Below, piece by piece: positions 43,954 to 52,001 of a stretch of DNA of 64,000 nucleotides (position 1 is its first letter; every line of letters begins with the position of its first letter). The stretch spans positions 1,054,001-1,118,000 of the forward strand of contig NZ_JBEBMX010000001.1 of assembly GCF_043196875.1 (NCBI RefSeq), given 5' to 3'. The DNA comes from Saccharospirillum sp043196875 (GTDB taxonomy: Bacteria; Pseudomonadota; Gammaproteobacteria; Pseudomonadales; Natronospirillaceae). Under the pieces are notes generated by a model. It made no database searches, was not told the DNA's origin, and worked only from the letters and a program-made list of their open reading frames with translations. Both the position numbers and the translations under genes were made by a program.

Positions 43954-45453
43954 TTACACCGACCCCAGTAATTTCTCCAATTGCCGACTGTTGAGCGCCT
44001 CGATCAGGGCGCTCTTGTCGATGTCGGCAACACCCCGCAAATCCGCCACGGTGCGTGCCACCCGCAAGATGCGATGGTAAGCCCGGGCACTCAGCCGTAA
44101 GCGCTCCATCGCCCTATCCAATAGCTGTTGATCGGCGTAAGCCAAGGCACAGTGGCGCTCTAGCGCCGCGCCGCTGAGATCGGCATTGGCACAGCCCTGA
44201 CGATTCAATTGCCGCTGCCACGCCAAGGCCACCCGCTGCTGAACGACCGCTGTGGATTCACCTGGAGCGGCACGGGTCAGCACTTCTTTGGGGAGTGCTG
44301 GTACTTCGATATGCAGATCGATGCGGTCTAACAAAGGGCCGGACAGCCGCGCCAGATAGCGTTGCATCTGCTCGCGGGTGTAACGCTGCGAGCGCGGGTC
44401 ATCCGGGCTGTAACCGCCCGGCGTCGGGTTCATGGCCGCCACCAGTTGGAAGCGCGCCGGAAAGGTGGTTTGGCGGGCGGCGCGGGCGATGCTGACTTCG
44501 CCGCTTTCCAGAGGTTCACGCAGTACATCGAGGGCCGCACGTGGAAACTCGGCCAGTTCATCCAAAAACAACACACCCCGATGCGCCAACGTCACTTCGC
44601 CGGGACGCGGAATTGAACCGCCGCCGATCAGCGCAACGCCCGAGGCGGTGTGGTGGGGTGAGCGAAAGGGCCGGGAGCCCCAGTTCAACGGCAGGCCACA
44701 GACCGATTGCACGCTGGCGACTTCCAAGGCTTCCTGCTCAGTCAGCGGCGGTAACAAGCCGGGCAGGCGCGACGCCAGCAAGGTTTTACCGGTGCCGGGC
44801 GGGCCAAAAAACAGCAGGTTATGACGTCCGGCAGCGGCGATTTCCAAGGCCCGTTTGGCGCCTTCCTGGCCTTTAACCTCCGCCAGATCGGCAACCGGTG
44901 GCGGCACTTCGGGCAGTTTATAATGCGCCTGCGGCAGACTTTGATGACCGCGGAAATGACTGGTGACCTGCAACAAGTGGCTGGCGTGGCGTACATCGGA
45001 ACCGCTGGCCAAAGCCGCTTCGGCGGCGCCGGACGGACTGGTAATTAAGATGCGTTTGGCTTCGGTACAGGCAATGGCCGCTGGCAGCGACGCCGGTCCC
45101 GGACGCAATTCGCCTGACAACGCCAACTCGCCAAAAAACTCATAGCCGTCGATGCCATCGGCGGGTAATTGCTTGCTGGCGATCAGGATGCCCAGGGCGA
45201 TGGCCAGATCAAACTGAGCGCCCTGCTTGGGCAGATCGGCCGGTGCCATATTGACGGTGATACGTCGGTCGGGGAATTCAAATTGACTGTTCAGCAGCGC
45301 TGAGCGAACCCGGTCACGCGCTTCCTTTACCGCCGTTTCCGGTAAGCCGACCATGGTAAAACCGGGCAGACCATTGGTGAGATGAACTTCGATAGTAACC
45401 AGTGGCGCATCCATCCCTAAACGCGCACGGCTGTAGAGCACCGCTAAACTCAT
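43954..45453 (-). CDS. comM: YifB/ComM-family AAA+ Mg-chelatase-like helicase
   Basis: A protein of 499 residues from ATG 45453 (AGGGACG upstream). The N-terminal Lon-like domain (VTIEVHLTNGLPGFTMVGLPETAVKEARDRV) is followed by the AAA+ core: FFGPPGTGKTLLASRLPGLLPPL, GVLFLDELAEFPRAALDVLREPLE, VAAMNPTPGGY. ComM promotes branch migration during integration of incoming DNA in natural transformation. Monocistronic here. Confidence 0.9.
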   Translation of the reverse strand: MSLAVLYSRARLGMDAPLVTIEVHLTNGLPGFTMVGLPETAVKEARDRVRSALLNSQFEFPDRRITVNMAPADLPKQGAQFDLAIALGILIASKQLPADGIDGYEFFGELALSGELRPGPASLPAAIACTEAKRILITSPSGAAEAALASGSDVRHASHLLQVTSHFRGHQSLPQAHYKLPEVPPPVADLAEVKGQEGAKRALEIAAAGRHNLLFFGPPGTGKTLLASRLPGLLPPLTEQEALEVASVQSVCGLPLNWGSRPFRSPHHTASGVALIGGGSIPRPGEVTLAHRGVLFLDELAEFPRAALDVLREPLESGEVSIARAARQTTFPARFQLVAAMNPTPGGYSPDDPRSQRYTREQMQRYLARLSGPLLDRIDLHIEVPALPKEVLTRAAPGESTAVVQQRVALAWQRQLNRQGCANADLSGAALERHCALAYADQQLLDRAMERLRLSARAYHRILRVARTVADLRGVADIDKSALIEALNSRQLEKLLGSV

Positions 45454-45519
45454 TGTCGTCCCTGACAGTGTTTGAGTGAGGCCTAACGCTACCCTTTCCA
45501 CTCCAAGGCGGCAAGGCAA

Positions 45520-46497
45520 TCAGGCGCTGGCCAACTGGCTTTGTTGCGGCAGGCAATGCATGGCGCTCAGCGTTTCGGTGAGCGCGACCGACATCGGCGT
45601 GCGCGGTTCTTCACCCAATTGCGCGACCAGCTTGGCGTTGTTCAGGGTGATCGGTTTATTCCACAGATAACGCATCTCCAACAGGCCTTTAAAGGTCAGG
45701 TTGAACGGCGCGACCAGATGCACCAGCCACCAAGGGAAAGCGGTGGTTTTCATCCGTGGCTCGCCGCTGACTTGGCGTATCTGTTGCGCCAGTTCCGCCC
45801 CGGTCATGACCTGGCCGGCGAATTGGAAATCGGCGTACGTCGGCAACTGTTCACGACGCTCAATCAAGCGCGCGAAAGTTTCCGCCAGATCGGGCAAATA
45901 GGCGTAAGCGTGCTTAACATTCATAGCGCCGAGGTAGGCCATTTTGGTGACGCGGCGCTTGGGTTTAATCAGGAAATTCAGCACCGATGAGCCCGAGCCC
46001 GGGCCGAAGAAATCGCCGGCGCGCACCAGTATGACTTGAACGCCGTCGTCCGCTGCCTGGCGCAGCAGCTGTTCCATTTCCACCCGCACCTGGCCTTTTT
46101 CAGTCTGGGGTTGTTGCGGAGCGTTTTCGGCGATGTTCTCGCCGCTGTCCGGAGCGTAGTTATAGACGTTGGCCGGAAATACCAGGGTCGCGCCGCTGGC
46201 TTTGGCGGCGGCGATGGCGTGCTGGTGCATCGGCAAACCGATCTCGCGCCAGCGACGATAGCCCGGTGGGTTGGTGGCATTAACGATGACATCGCAGCCT
46301 TGGGCCGCCGTGGTGGCATCGCCGGCCTGGCTCATATCGCCGCGGCGCCAATCGATATCGGGCAGGTCTTTAAACTGCTCGGCAGCGAGGTCCGGGTTGC
46401 GGTGCAAAGCGCGAATGTTCCAGCCGCGTTGGGCCAGTTTTCGAGTGATGTTGGCGCCGACACTGCCGGTGGCGCCGAGGATTAATACCGTACTCAT
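45520..46497 (-). CDS. NAD(P)-binding epimerase/NmrA-like protein
   Basis: A protein of 325 residues with an N-terminal Rossmann motif VLILGATGSVGANITRKLAQRGW and an extended SDR body. FPANVYNYAPDSGENI carries a YxxxS-like area rather than a clear YxxxK. Substrate unknown. AGGAGAATC precedes the ATG. Divergent from a LysR gene by 101 bases, which probably controls it. Confidence 0.8.
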   Translation of the reverse strand: MSTVLILGATGSVGANITRKLAQRGWNIRALHRNPDLAAEQFKDLPDIDWRRGDMSQAGDATTAAQGCDVIVNATNPPGYRRWREIGLPMHQHAIAAAKASGATLVFPANVYNYAPDSGENIAENAPQQPQTEKGQVRVEMEQLLRQAADDGVQVILVRAGDFFGPGSGSSVLNFLIKPKRRVTKMAYLGAMNVKHAYAYLPDLAETFARLIERREQLPTYADFQFAGQVMTGAELAQQIRQVSGEPRMKTTAFPWWLVHLVAPFNLTFKGLLEMRYLWNKPITLNNAKLVAQLGEEPRTPMSVALTETLSAMHCLPQQSQLASA

Positions 46498-46598
46498 AAG
46501 ATTCTCCTAGCAAGGTTGTATGGACTCGGCGCCTACTGTGCTATCTAATAATAAGAATGGAAATTGGCGAAAACTGCATTGGTTATATACAAAAATGA

Positions 46599-47501
46599 AT
46601 GAAAGCCATGAATGACCAGAACGGCGACTGGAGCCATTACCGATCCTTTTTGGCGGTGGTGCACGAAGGCAGTCTGTCGGCGGCGGCGCGGCGCCTGCAT
46701 CTGACGCAACCGACGCTGGGCCGGCATATCGATGCGTTGGAACAGCAGCTGGGCCGGGCTTTGTTTGCGCGGGGTCGCAATGGACTGGAGCCGACCGAAG
46801 CGGCGCTGGCGCTGATTCCGCATGTGGAAGCCATGCATGCCGCCGCCGATGCCTTGCTGCGCGAAGCCTCGGGTGAAGCGAGCGAACCCAGCGGCACCAT
46901 TCGAGTGACCGCCAGCGAAGTGGTCGGTTGTGAAATTCTGCCGCAGATACTGGTGCCGTTTCGCCAGCGTTATCCGGCGATTGCGCTGGAGCTGGCGACG
47001 TCCGACCGGGTCACCAACCTGCTGATGCGCGAAGCCGATATCGCCATTCGCATGACCGAACCGAATCAGGGCGCACTGGTGGCGCGGCATCTGGGTCAGG
47101 TCGAGGTGGCGCTCTATGCGCATCGGGATTACATCGCTCGGCGCGGTATGCCGAAACACAAGCACGATGTGAACGGCCATGCGCTGATCGGTTTCGATCG
47201 CGACGACACCGCGGTGCGCGTGCTGCGCGAACACGACTTCAAACTGGAACGGACCGATTTCGACCTGCGCACCGACAATAATGCCGCTCAGTTGGCCGCC
47301 ATTCGCTGTGGCCTTGGCATCGGCCCGATGCAGTGCAAACTGGCCGATCGCGATCCGAATCTGGTGCGCGTGCTGGCCGACAGCGTGCGCTTTGAATTGC
47401 CCATGTGGCTGGCGATGCATGAGTCATTGCGCTCGGTGCGGCGGGTGCGGTTGTTGTTCGATCACCTGGCCGAATCCTTGCGTGACTGGGTGGCTGACTA
47501 A
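46599..47501 (+). CDS. LysR-family transcriptional regulator
   Basis: A protein of 300 residues. HTH: WSHYRSFLAVVHEGSLSAAARRLHLTQPTLGRHIDALEQQLG (residues about 10-53), followed by a LysR substrate domain. ATG at 46599 or 46608 may be the start. Divergent from the NAD-binding protein gene, the usual place for a LysR target. Confidence 0.87.
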   Translation: MKAMNDQNGDWSHYRSFLAVVHEGSLSAAARRLHLTQPTLGRHIDALEQQLGRALFARGRNGLEPTEAALALIPHVEAMHAAADALLREASGEASEPSGTIRVTASEVVGCEILPQILVPFRQRYPAIALELATSDRVTNLLMREADIAIRMTEPNQGALVARHLGQVEVALYAHRDYIARRGMPKHKHDVNGHALIGFDRDDTAVRVLREHDFKLERTDFDLRTDNNAAQLAAIRCGLGIGPMQCKLADRDPNLVRVLADSVRFELPMWLAMHESLRSVRRVRLLFDHLAESLRDWVAD

Positions 47502-47548
47502 GCATCCCTTGATACACTAGCGCGTCGATTTGACCCCGGAGAACCCCC

Positions 47549-48064
47549 ATGACCCTGACTCGATCCAGAATGCTCTGGGCCGCCGGCTTGTTGGCTGTGT
47601 TGATAGTGGCGCTGAGTATTTTCTGGCACCAACGCTATCAGCAGCGTCATGTTCAGGCGCCGCAGCAATTGCTGACGCATTTGGGGGAAGTGGCACTGGG
47701 AGAGACGGCGCTGGATCCGGCATATCTGTTGGTGGAAACGCTGGCTGAGCAACAGCGGCTCTGGCTGAGCGACCAACTGCTGGCGGACTTGAGTGGCAGC
47801 GGTCATCCCGATCCGCAAGCGGCGGTACAGGCTTTATTGCCACGCGCCGGTGCTCGTCTTGATGATGCCGCTGGTCTGGCTGAGGCGCTGACACCGCGCT
47901 TGCAAGCGTTACCGGAACCGCCCTGGGCGTTGTTGGTCGAAGAATCCCGTCTCTGGCAGATTCAGGCGGGCGATTATTGTCTGAGCATCGGTTTTCAAGG
48001 CAGCGCTGCGCCGGCCTTATGGCAGTGGCGCGACTTCAGTCACTGTCCGGACGCCAGCGATTGA
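47549..48064 (+). CDS. Hypothetical single-pass membrane protein
   Basis: A protein of 171 residues with GGAG before the ATG. One N-terminal membrane segment (MLWAAGLLAVLIVALSIFW) with a short basic cytoplasmic end, then a mainly helical, leucine/alanine-rich periplasmic part. Two Cys lie near the end (DYCLSIGF and HCPDASD). I do not recognise a family. It lies 47 bases after the LysR gene and its end overlaps the opposing NAD-binding gene by 29 bases. Confidence 0.6.
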   Translation: MTLTRSRMLWAAGLLAVLIVALSIFWHQRYQQRHVQAPQQLLTHLGEVALGETALDPAYLLVETLAEQQRLWLSDQLLADLSGSGHPDPQAAVQALLPRAGARLDDAAGLAEALTPRLQALPEPPWALLVEESRLWQIQAGDYCLSIGFQGSAAPALWQWRDFSHCPDASD

Positions 48065-48707
48065 TGCGCCGAGCGTCCCAGATATCGATCACCGGGCCCT
48101 GCTCCGTGGCGGCCTGATGCACCAGGACCCGCGCCAATTGTTGTGCTTCAACCGGCTGGTAACGGCTCAGTCGGCCCGTGAGCAACGGCGAAACGGCGCG
48201 TCCAAGCAAGGCGCCCAGCCGCTCTGCCAACCGAAATTCCTGCCGCTCACCGAGTAACAGTGACGGTCGCAGCAGCGTCAGGCGTTGGAAACTGAGCGCG
48301 ATCAATTCCTGCTCGGCCTGGCCCTTGGTGCGCAGATACAGATTGCGGCTGTCGGCATCGGCGCCGACGCTCGACACCGCCAGGCAATGGCGCACACCGC
48401 GATCGCGTGCCCAATGTGCGACCTGCGCAACCAGATCACGATCCACCGCGATAAACGCCTCGGCGGAGCCAGCGCTGCGCAAAGTGGTGCCCAGTGAGCA
48501 GATCAGGCTGCCGCCGCTGAGATCGAGACCGGCGGTATCGGTTTCCAATTGCTTGAAGTCGACCACTTGCACCGCCTGATGCGGCAAGGCCGGCGGTACC
48601 GGTCGACGTACCAGCAACCAGCAGGGATCGAAGTGATCGGCGGTGAGTCTGGGCGCGACGGCCTGGCCGACCAGACCGGTGGCGCCCACCAGCACGGTGG
48701 CGGTCAT
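48036..48707 (-). CDS. NAD(P)-binding oxidoreductase (HTATIP2/YwnB-like SDR)
   Basis: A protein of 223 residues with MTATVLVGATGLVGQAVAPRL (GxxGxxG) at the N-terminus, SLGTTLRSAGSAEAF and CLAVSSVGADADSRNLYLRTKGQAEQEL with the tyrosine-lysine pair. It resembles the TIP30/HTATIP2-like atypical SDR proteins. It overlaps the FIST-GGDEF-EAL gene by 4 bases and is therefore translated with it. Confidence 0.78.
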   Translation of the reverse strand: MTATVLVGATGLVGQAVAPRLTADHFDPCWLLVRRPVPPALPHQAVQVVDFKQLETDTAGLDLSGGSLICSLGTTLRSAGSAEAFIAVDRDLVAQVAHWARDRGVRHCLAVSSVGADADSRNLYLRTKGQAEQELIALSFQRLTLLRPSLLLGERQEFRLAERLGALLGRAVSPLLTGRLSRYQPVEAQQLARVLVHQAATEQGPVIDIWDARRINRWRPDSD

Positions 48708-51250
48708 GCGAACATTTCCTGACGTTGTGGCCGGTTGGCACAGAAGTCGGCCACGGCCATGGGTTCAGCAAGATGGAAGCCCTGAAAATAGTCGACTTCC
48801 ATCTGCTTCACCACGCTGAGAATGTCGTTGGAATGCACGTGCTCGGCGACGGTGCGGATGTTCAGATCCTGACACAACTGCACCACCCGTTTGACCAGAA
48901 TGCGGCTGACTTCGCTTTCGTCCAGATTGCGAATCAGGCTGCCGTCGAGCTTGATCCAGTCCGGTTTCAGATGCAGCACGCGCTCTAAATTGGAGTAGGC
49001 GCTGCCGAAATCGTCGATGGCCAGTTTGCAGCCCAGACGGCGCAATTCCATCAGGGTGATGGCGAAGCGCTGAAATTCACGCAGGCCATCGGACTCGACA
49101 ATTTCCAGCGTTACCCGCTCGGCTTCGATGCCCGAGCGCAGCCAGTGCTTGAGCCGTTCGATTAACTCGGTATTGCCCAGATCGCGGGCGGTAAAATTCA
49201 GCGTGAAACCGATGTTCAGGTCTTTGAGCAACCGGAAGGTTTCGTCGATCATGCGCATCGACAGACGCGGATACAGCTGCGTCGGTTTGACCAGATCGAG
49301 AAAATCCCCGGGCGCGTAAATGCGGCCATCCTGGCGAATGCGAATCAGCGCTTCGACGTGTGGCACCTCGCCACGGGCATTGAATAACGGCTGGATAAAG
49401 GGCTCGACTTCATCGTTGGCCAGCGCCGTCCGTACCCGGCCGAGCCAGATCAGGCCGTCGCGTTTGTGCTTGTCGTTTCCGGGCATATCCAACGCCCGGG
49501 CGATGGGTAACTGATGATGGTAGGCATGACGCCGCGCTTCCGAGGCTTTGATCAATAAATCTTCCGGGCCGGGCGTCATGTTGGGCGGCAATTCGTCGCG
49601 GTGGGCGGTGCCGGCGGTCAACAGAATCGGCAGGACGTTGCGCACCCGTTCGGCGCTGAACACATCGGACTGATCCTGCAAGCGTTCGGTTAATTGCGCC
49701 ATGCCGCGGAAGAACGTCTGATTCGGGCAGGCATCGGGCGCAACGATCAAAAATTCGTTGGGCGAGCCGCGAAACACCAGCGCCGTGGTCGGCAGTAATT
49801 CCGGCAGATGGTTTTGGATGGCCTGACTTAAATCACCCAGTAGCTGGTCGCCGATGGCGTAACCATAAAGGTTATTAATCTGGCGCAGGTTGTTCACTTT
49901 CAGGCTGCACACCTGAGCGATGGGCCAGGGGTCGGCATCGCGCAGACACTGCAACAGACCGACGCGGTTGGCGAGGCCGGTGATGGCATCGGTTTCGTAT
50001 TTGCGAAACAGCTCGCGGGTTTTGACTTTCACTTCCGCTTCCAGGTCGCGATTGACCTGATCCAGGTCTTTGACCGATTCGCGAATCAGATGAAACAGCG
50101 GCGTCAGCGCATTGCTCTGGTAGGTCACCAGTGGTTTGCGCTGCGCCGGATCTTCCGCCAGCGCCAATACCGTCAGATGATGTTGCAGCGATCGAGTGCG
50201 ACCGTTTTCGTGGTGCAGTTCGTCCGCACAATAGGCGCCGCTCAACGGTGCCAGCTGGCGCAGCGGCGTCAGTTCCAGATCGGGCCCGCCACTGTCGCTG
50301 GAGGCGCGCGCCTGGCAGTTGAACGCCAACAGTAATTCCGGGCGTTGTTCGTAGAGTTGTTGGGCGCCCTTGCTCAGGGCTTCACGGCTGATCGACGGAT
50401 GGCTGTAGGCAAAACGCACCTTGTCGCCGACCTGCAAGGGTTCGGACAACTGAAAGCCACCGCCGCTGAGGTTGTCGATGGGCACGCAGAGTCGCTGCTG
50501 GGCGCCGTCGATGTGCATCAACGGAAAATGGCGATAGTCGGCGGGATTCAGCGGCTGGTTATCATTGAGGTAGGTGTCGTACAGCGACTGTACCGAACGA
50601 TTGTCCAGCTCATACAATTGGTTGCCGGAAGCTTTGGTGACCGTCCAGTTGCGACCGATCTGATGCCATTGGTTAAAGGCCAGCGACTGCACCATCAGGC
50701 TCGGGTTATCGAGCGTCACCACCAGGCAATGATTGGGATGCACCAAGCCATTGGCGAACACCCAGCCGCCAAGCTGATCGGTCATCCGACCGCCAGCGAC
50801 GACCACGTGCGGATGCTGCTGGTTCACCCAGTGAAAGAGATCATCGCAGGCTGGCGCCGGGTCGCTGAAGAAGGTCAGTGCCAGGCGGGTGTGATCGGCA
50901 ATCAGCGGGCGATACAGTTGCTCGCCCAGTGTTTTCAGGTCGGCTTGCCAGGGCAATGCCTGGCAGCGTATCTCGGTGCGTTCAAACTGCAGACACTGCA
51001 CCAGCACTTCGCCTTCGGCCAGCGGACCGCGGTTCAGAATAGGCCCGCACTGGGTGCCGACAACCGTCGCCTTGGGCCACAGGGCTTCAAACCAGGGCAG
51101 CATGGGTTGCAGAGTGTCGGCGGTGGTGTTGGCGAAAATAAGGATCAGTAGATTGGCGTGGTCGGGAAAGCGTCGCTGGAACTTTCCGAGCTGTTGCAGG
51201 CCGTCCTCGACGCCTGGTCGGAACGAAAAAGACGCTATCTGTACGGCCAT
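48704..51250 (-). CDS. FIST sensor with degenerate GGDEF and active-looking EAL domain
   Basis: A soluble protein of 848 residues. FIST_N (about 30-225: LLILIFANTTADTL, VVAGGRMTD) and FIST_C (about 230-370: FPLMHIDGAQQRLCVPIDNLSGGGFQL) are followed by a coiled coil, a GGDEF domain whose signature is RGSPNEFLIV (inactive as a cyclase) and an EAL domain with EALIRI, NFTARD, LEIVESD, IDDFGSAYSNL, IKLDGSLI and YFQGFHLAEP. It most likely hydrolyses c-di-GMP under control of the FIST domain, which in NosP proteins binds haem and nitric oxide; elsewhere the ligand is unknown. Confidence 0.85.
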   Translation of the reverse strand: MAVQIASFSFRPGVEDGLQQLGKFQRRFPDHANLLILIFANTTADTLQPMLPWFEALWPKATVVGTQCGPILNRGPLAEGEVLVQCLQFERTEIRCQALPWQADLKTLGEQLYRPLIADHTRLALTFFSDPAPACDDLFHWVNQQHPHVVVAGGRMTDQLGGWVFANGLVHPNHCLVVTLDNPSLMVQSLAFNQWHQIGRNWTVTKASGNQLYELDNRSVQSLYDTYLNDNQPLNPADYRHFPLMHIDGAQQRLCVPIDNLSGGGFQLSEPLQVGDKVRFAYSHPSISREALSKGAQQLYEQRPELLLAFNCQARASSDSGGPDLELTPLRQLAPLSGAYCADELHHENGRTRSLQHHLTVLALAEDPAQRKPLVTYQSNALTPLFHLIRESVKDLDQVNRDLEAEVKVKTRELFRKYETDAITGLANRVGLLQCLRDADPWPIAQVCSLKVNNLRQINNLYGYAIGDQLLGDLSQAIQNHLPELLPTTALVFRGSPNEFLIVAPDACPNQTFFRGMAQLTERLQDQSDVFSAERVRNVLPILLTAGTAHRDELPPNMTPGPEDLLIKASEARRHAYHHQLPIARALDMPGNDKHKRDGLIWLGRVRTALANDEVEPFIQPLFNARGEVPHVEALIRIRQDGRIYAPGDFLDLVKPTQLYPRLSMRMIDETFRLLKDLNIGFTLNFTARDLGNTELIERLKHWLRSGIEAERVTLEIVESDGLREFQRFAITLMELRRLGCKLAIDDFGSAYSNLERVLHLKPDWIKLDGSLIRNLDESEVSRILVKRVVQLCQDLNIRTVAEHVHSNDILSVVKQMEVDYFQGFHLAEPMAVADFCANRPQRQEMFA

Positions 51251-51405
51251 AATCAGAGGGCTGAATGTGTTAGTGTTTTGTAAGTCTATGTTAAAGATCG
51301 GTACGTTGGAAACCGCTTATGACGCGGGCTCTACTATCGATGGTCGAACAGCCGCATTGTTCGTCAAGACGAACAGCGGTTGATTATCACCCAGGAGACA
51401 AAGCT

Positions 51406-51756
51406 TTGGCGGCAGACTCGCCCAACCCGATTTCGCCCAACCCAGATTCGCTCACTAGCGTTTCGCCCAATCCGGTTTCGCAGTGGTTCGTCTATATAGT
51501 GCGTTGCGCCGATAACAGTTTGTACACCGGCGTGACCACCGACCCGCAGCGTCGCTTGCGTGAACATAACGGCGAGCTGGTGGGTGGTGCGCGTTATACC
51601 CGGGCGCGGCGGCCGGTGACGCTGGTCTATAGAGAAGTCTGCGCCGATCGCAGCGCCGCCGGTCAGCGCGAGGCGGCCATCAAAGCGCAATCGCGGCAGC
51701 AGAAACTCGCCTTAATGGCAAGGTGCAGCGATACGCGCACCGAAGCGGTGCGTTAA
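51406..51756 (+). CDS. GIY-YIG nuclease-superfamily protein with SPNP repeats
   Basis: A protein of 116 residues from TTG 51406 with an excellent AGGAGAC upstream. Domain: FVYIVRCADNSLYTGVTTDPQRRLREHN (VYI...YTG is GIY-YIG), ending in REAAIKAQSRQQKLALM, as in the small UPF0213 group. Before the domain are about 20 low-complexity residues (SPNPI SPNPD SLTSV SPNPV), encoded by 15-base repeats. Proteins of this group have no settled role. An earlier ATG (51319) would give a longer, less likely form. Confidence 0.8.
   Translation: MAADSPNPISPNPDSLTSVSPNPVSQWFVYIVRCADNSLYTGVTTDPQRRLREHNGELVGGARYTRARRPVTLVYREVCADRSAAGQREAAIKAQSRQQKLALMARCSDTRTEAVR
51418..51477 (+). repeat. Four 15-base repeats at the start of the GIY-YIG gene
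   Basis: Units TCGCCCAACCCGATT, TCGCCCAACCCAGAT, TCGCTCACTAGCGTT and TCGCCCAATCCGGTT follow one another in frame, each coding five residues (SPNPx). The third is diverged. Confidence 0.8.
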
Positions 51757-51758
51757 CG

Positions 51759-51803
51759 CTGTCATCTTTCATTCATGGCTCTGTCATACGGCGTCTCTAG
51801 GCT
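51759..51803 (+). promoter_or_regulatory. PhoB-dependent promoter of the 5'-nucleotidase gene
   Basis: CTGTCAT, CATTCAT and CTGTCAT at 11-base steps (51759-51787), then ten bases, then -10 TAGGCT (51798-51803). Same geometry and same -10 as the promoter at 17398-17442. The start would be near 51810, leaving an untranslated leader of about 190 bases. Confidence 0.75.
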
Positions 51804-52001
51804 GGCAGGGCGAAACTTGACTGCCTGTTCAGGCGCCGCCGAATCCGGCTTGGTTTTTGCTGCTAAGACCGCCGCAAAGCAAGGGTCCACTTTTGTTTCG
51901 GTTTAATGACGAAGTCGTTAAAGTGATTCAGCCCGTTCTGACCGAAGAGTCAGGACCTGACAAAACCACCAGCTGTTGGCAACAACATGGAGAGCATAAT
52001 A

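Noticed and set aside
51418..51477. Tandem repeats as a CRISPR array
   Set aside because: Units are contiguous without spacers and are in frame within a gene.
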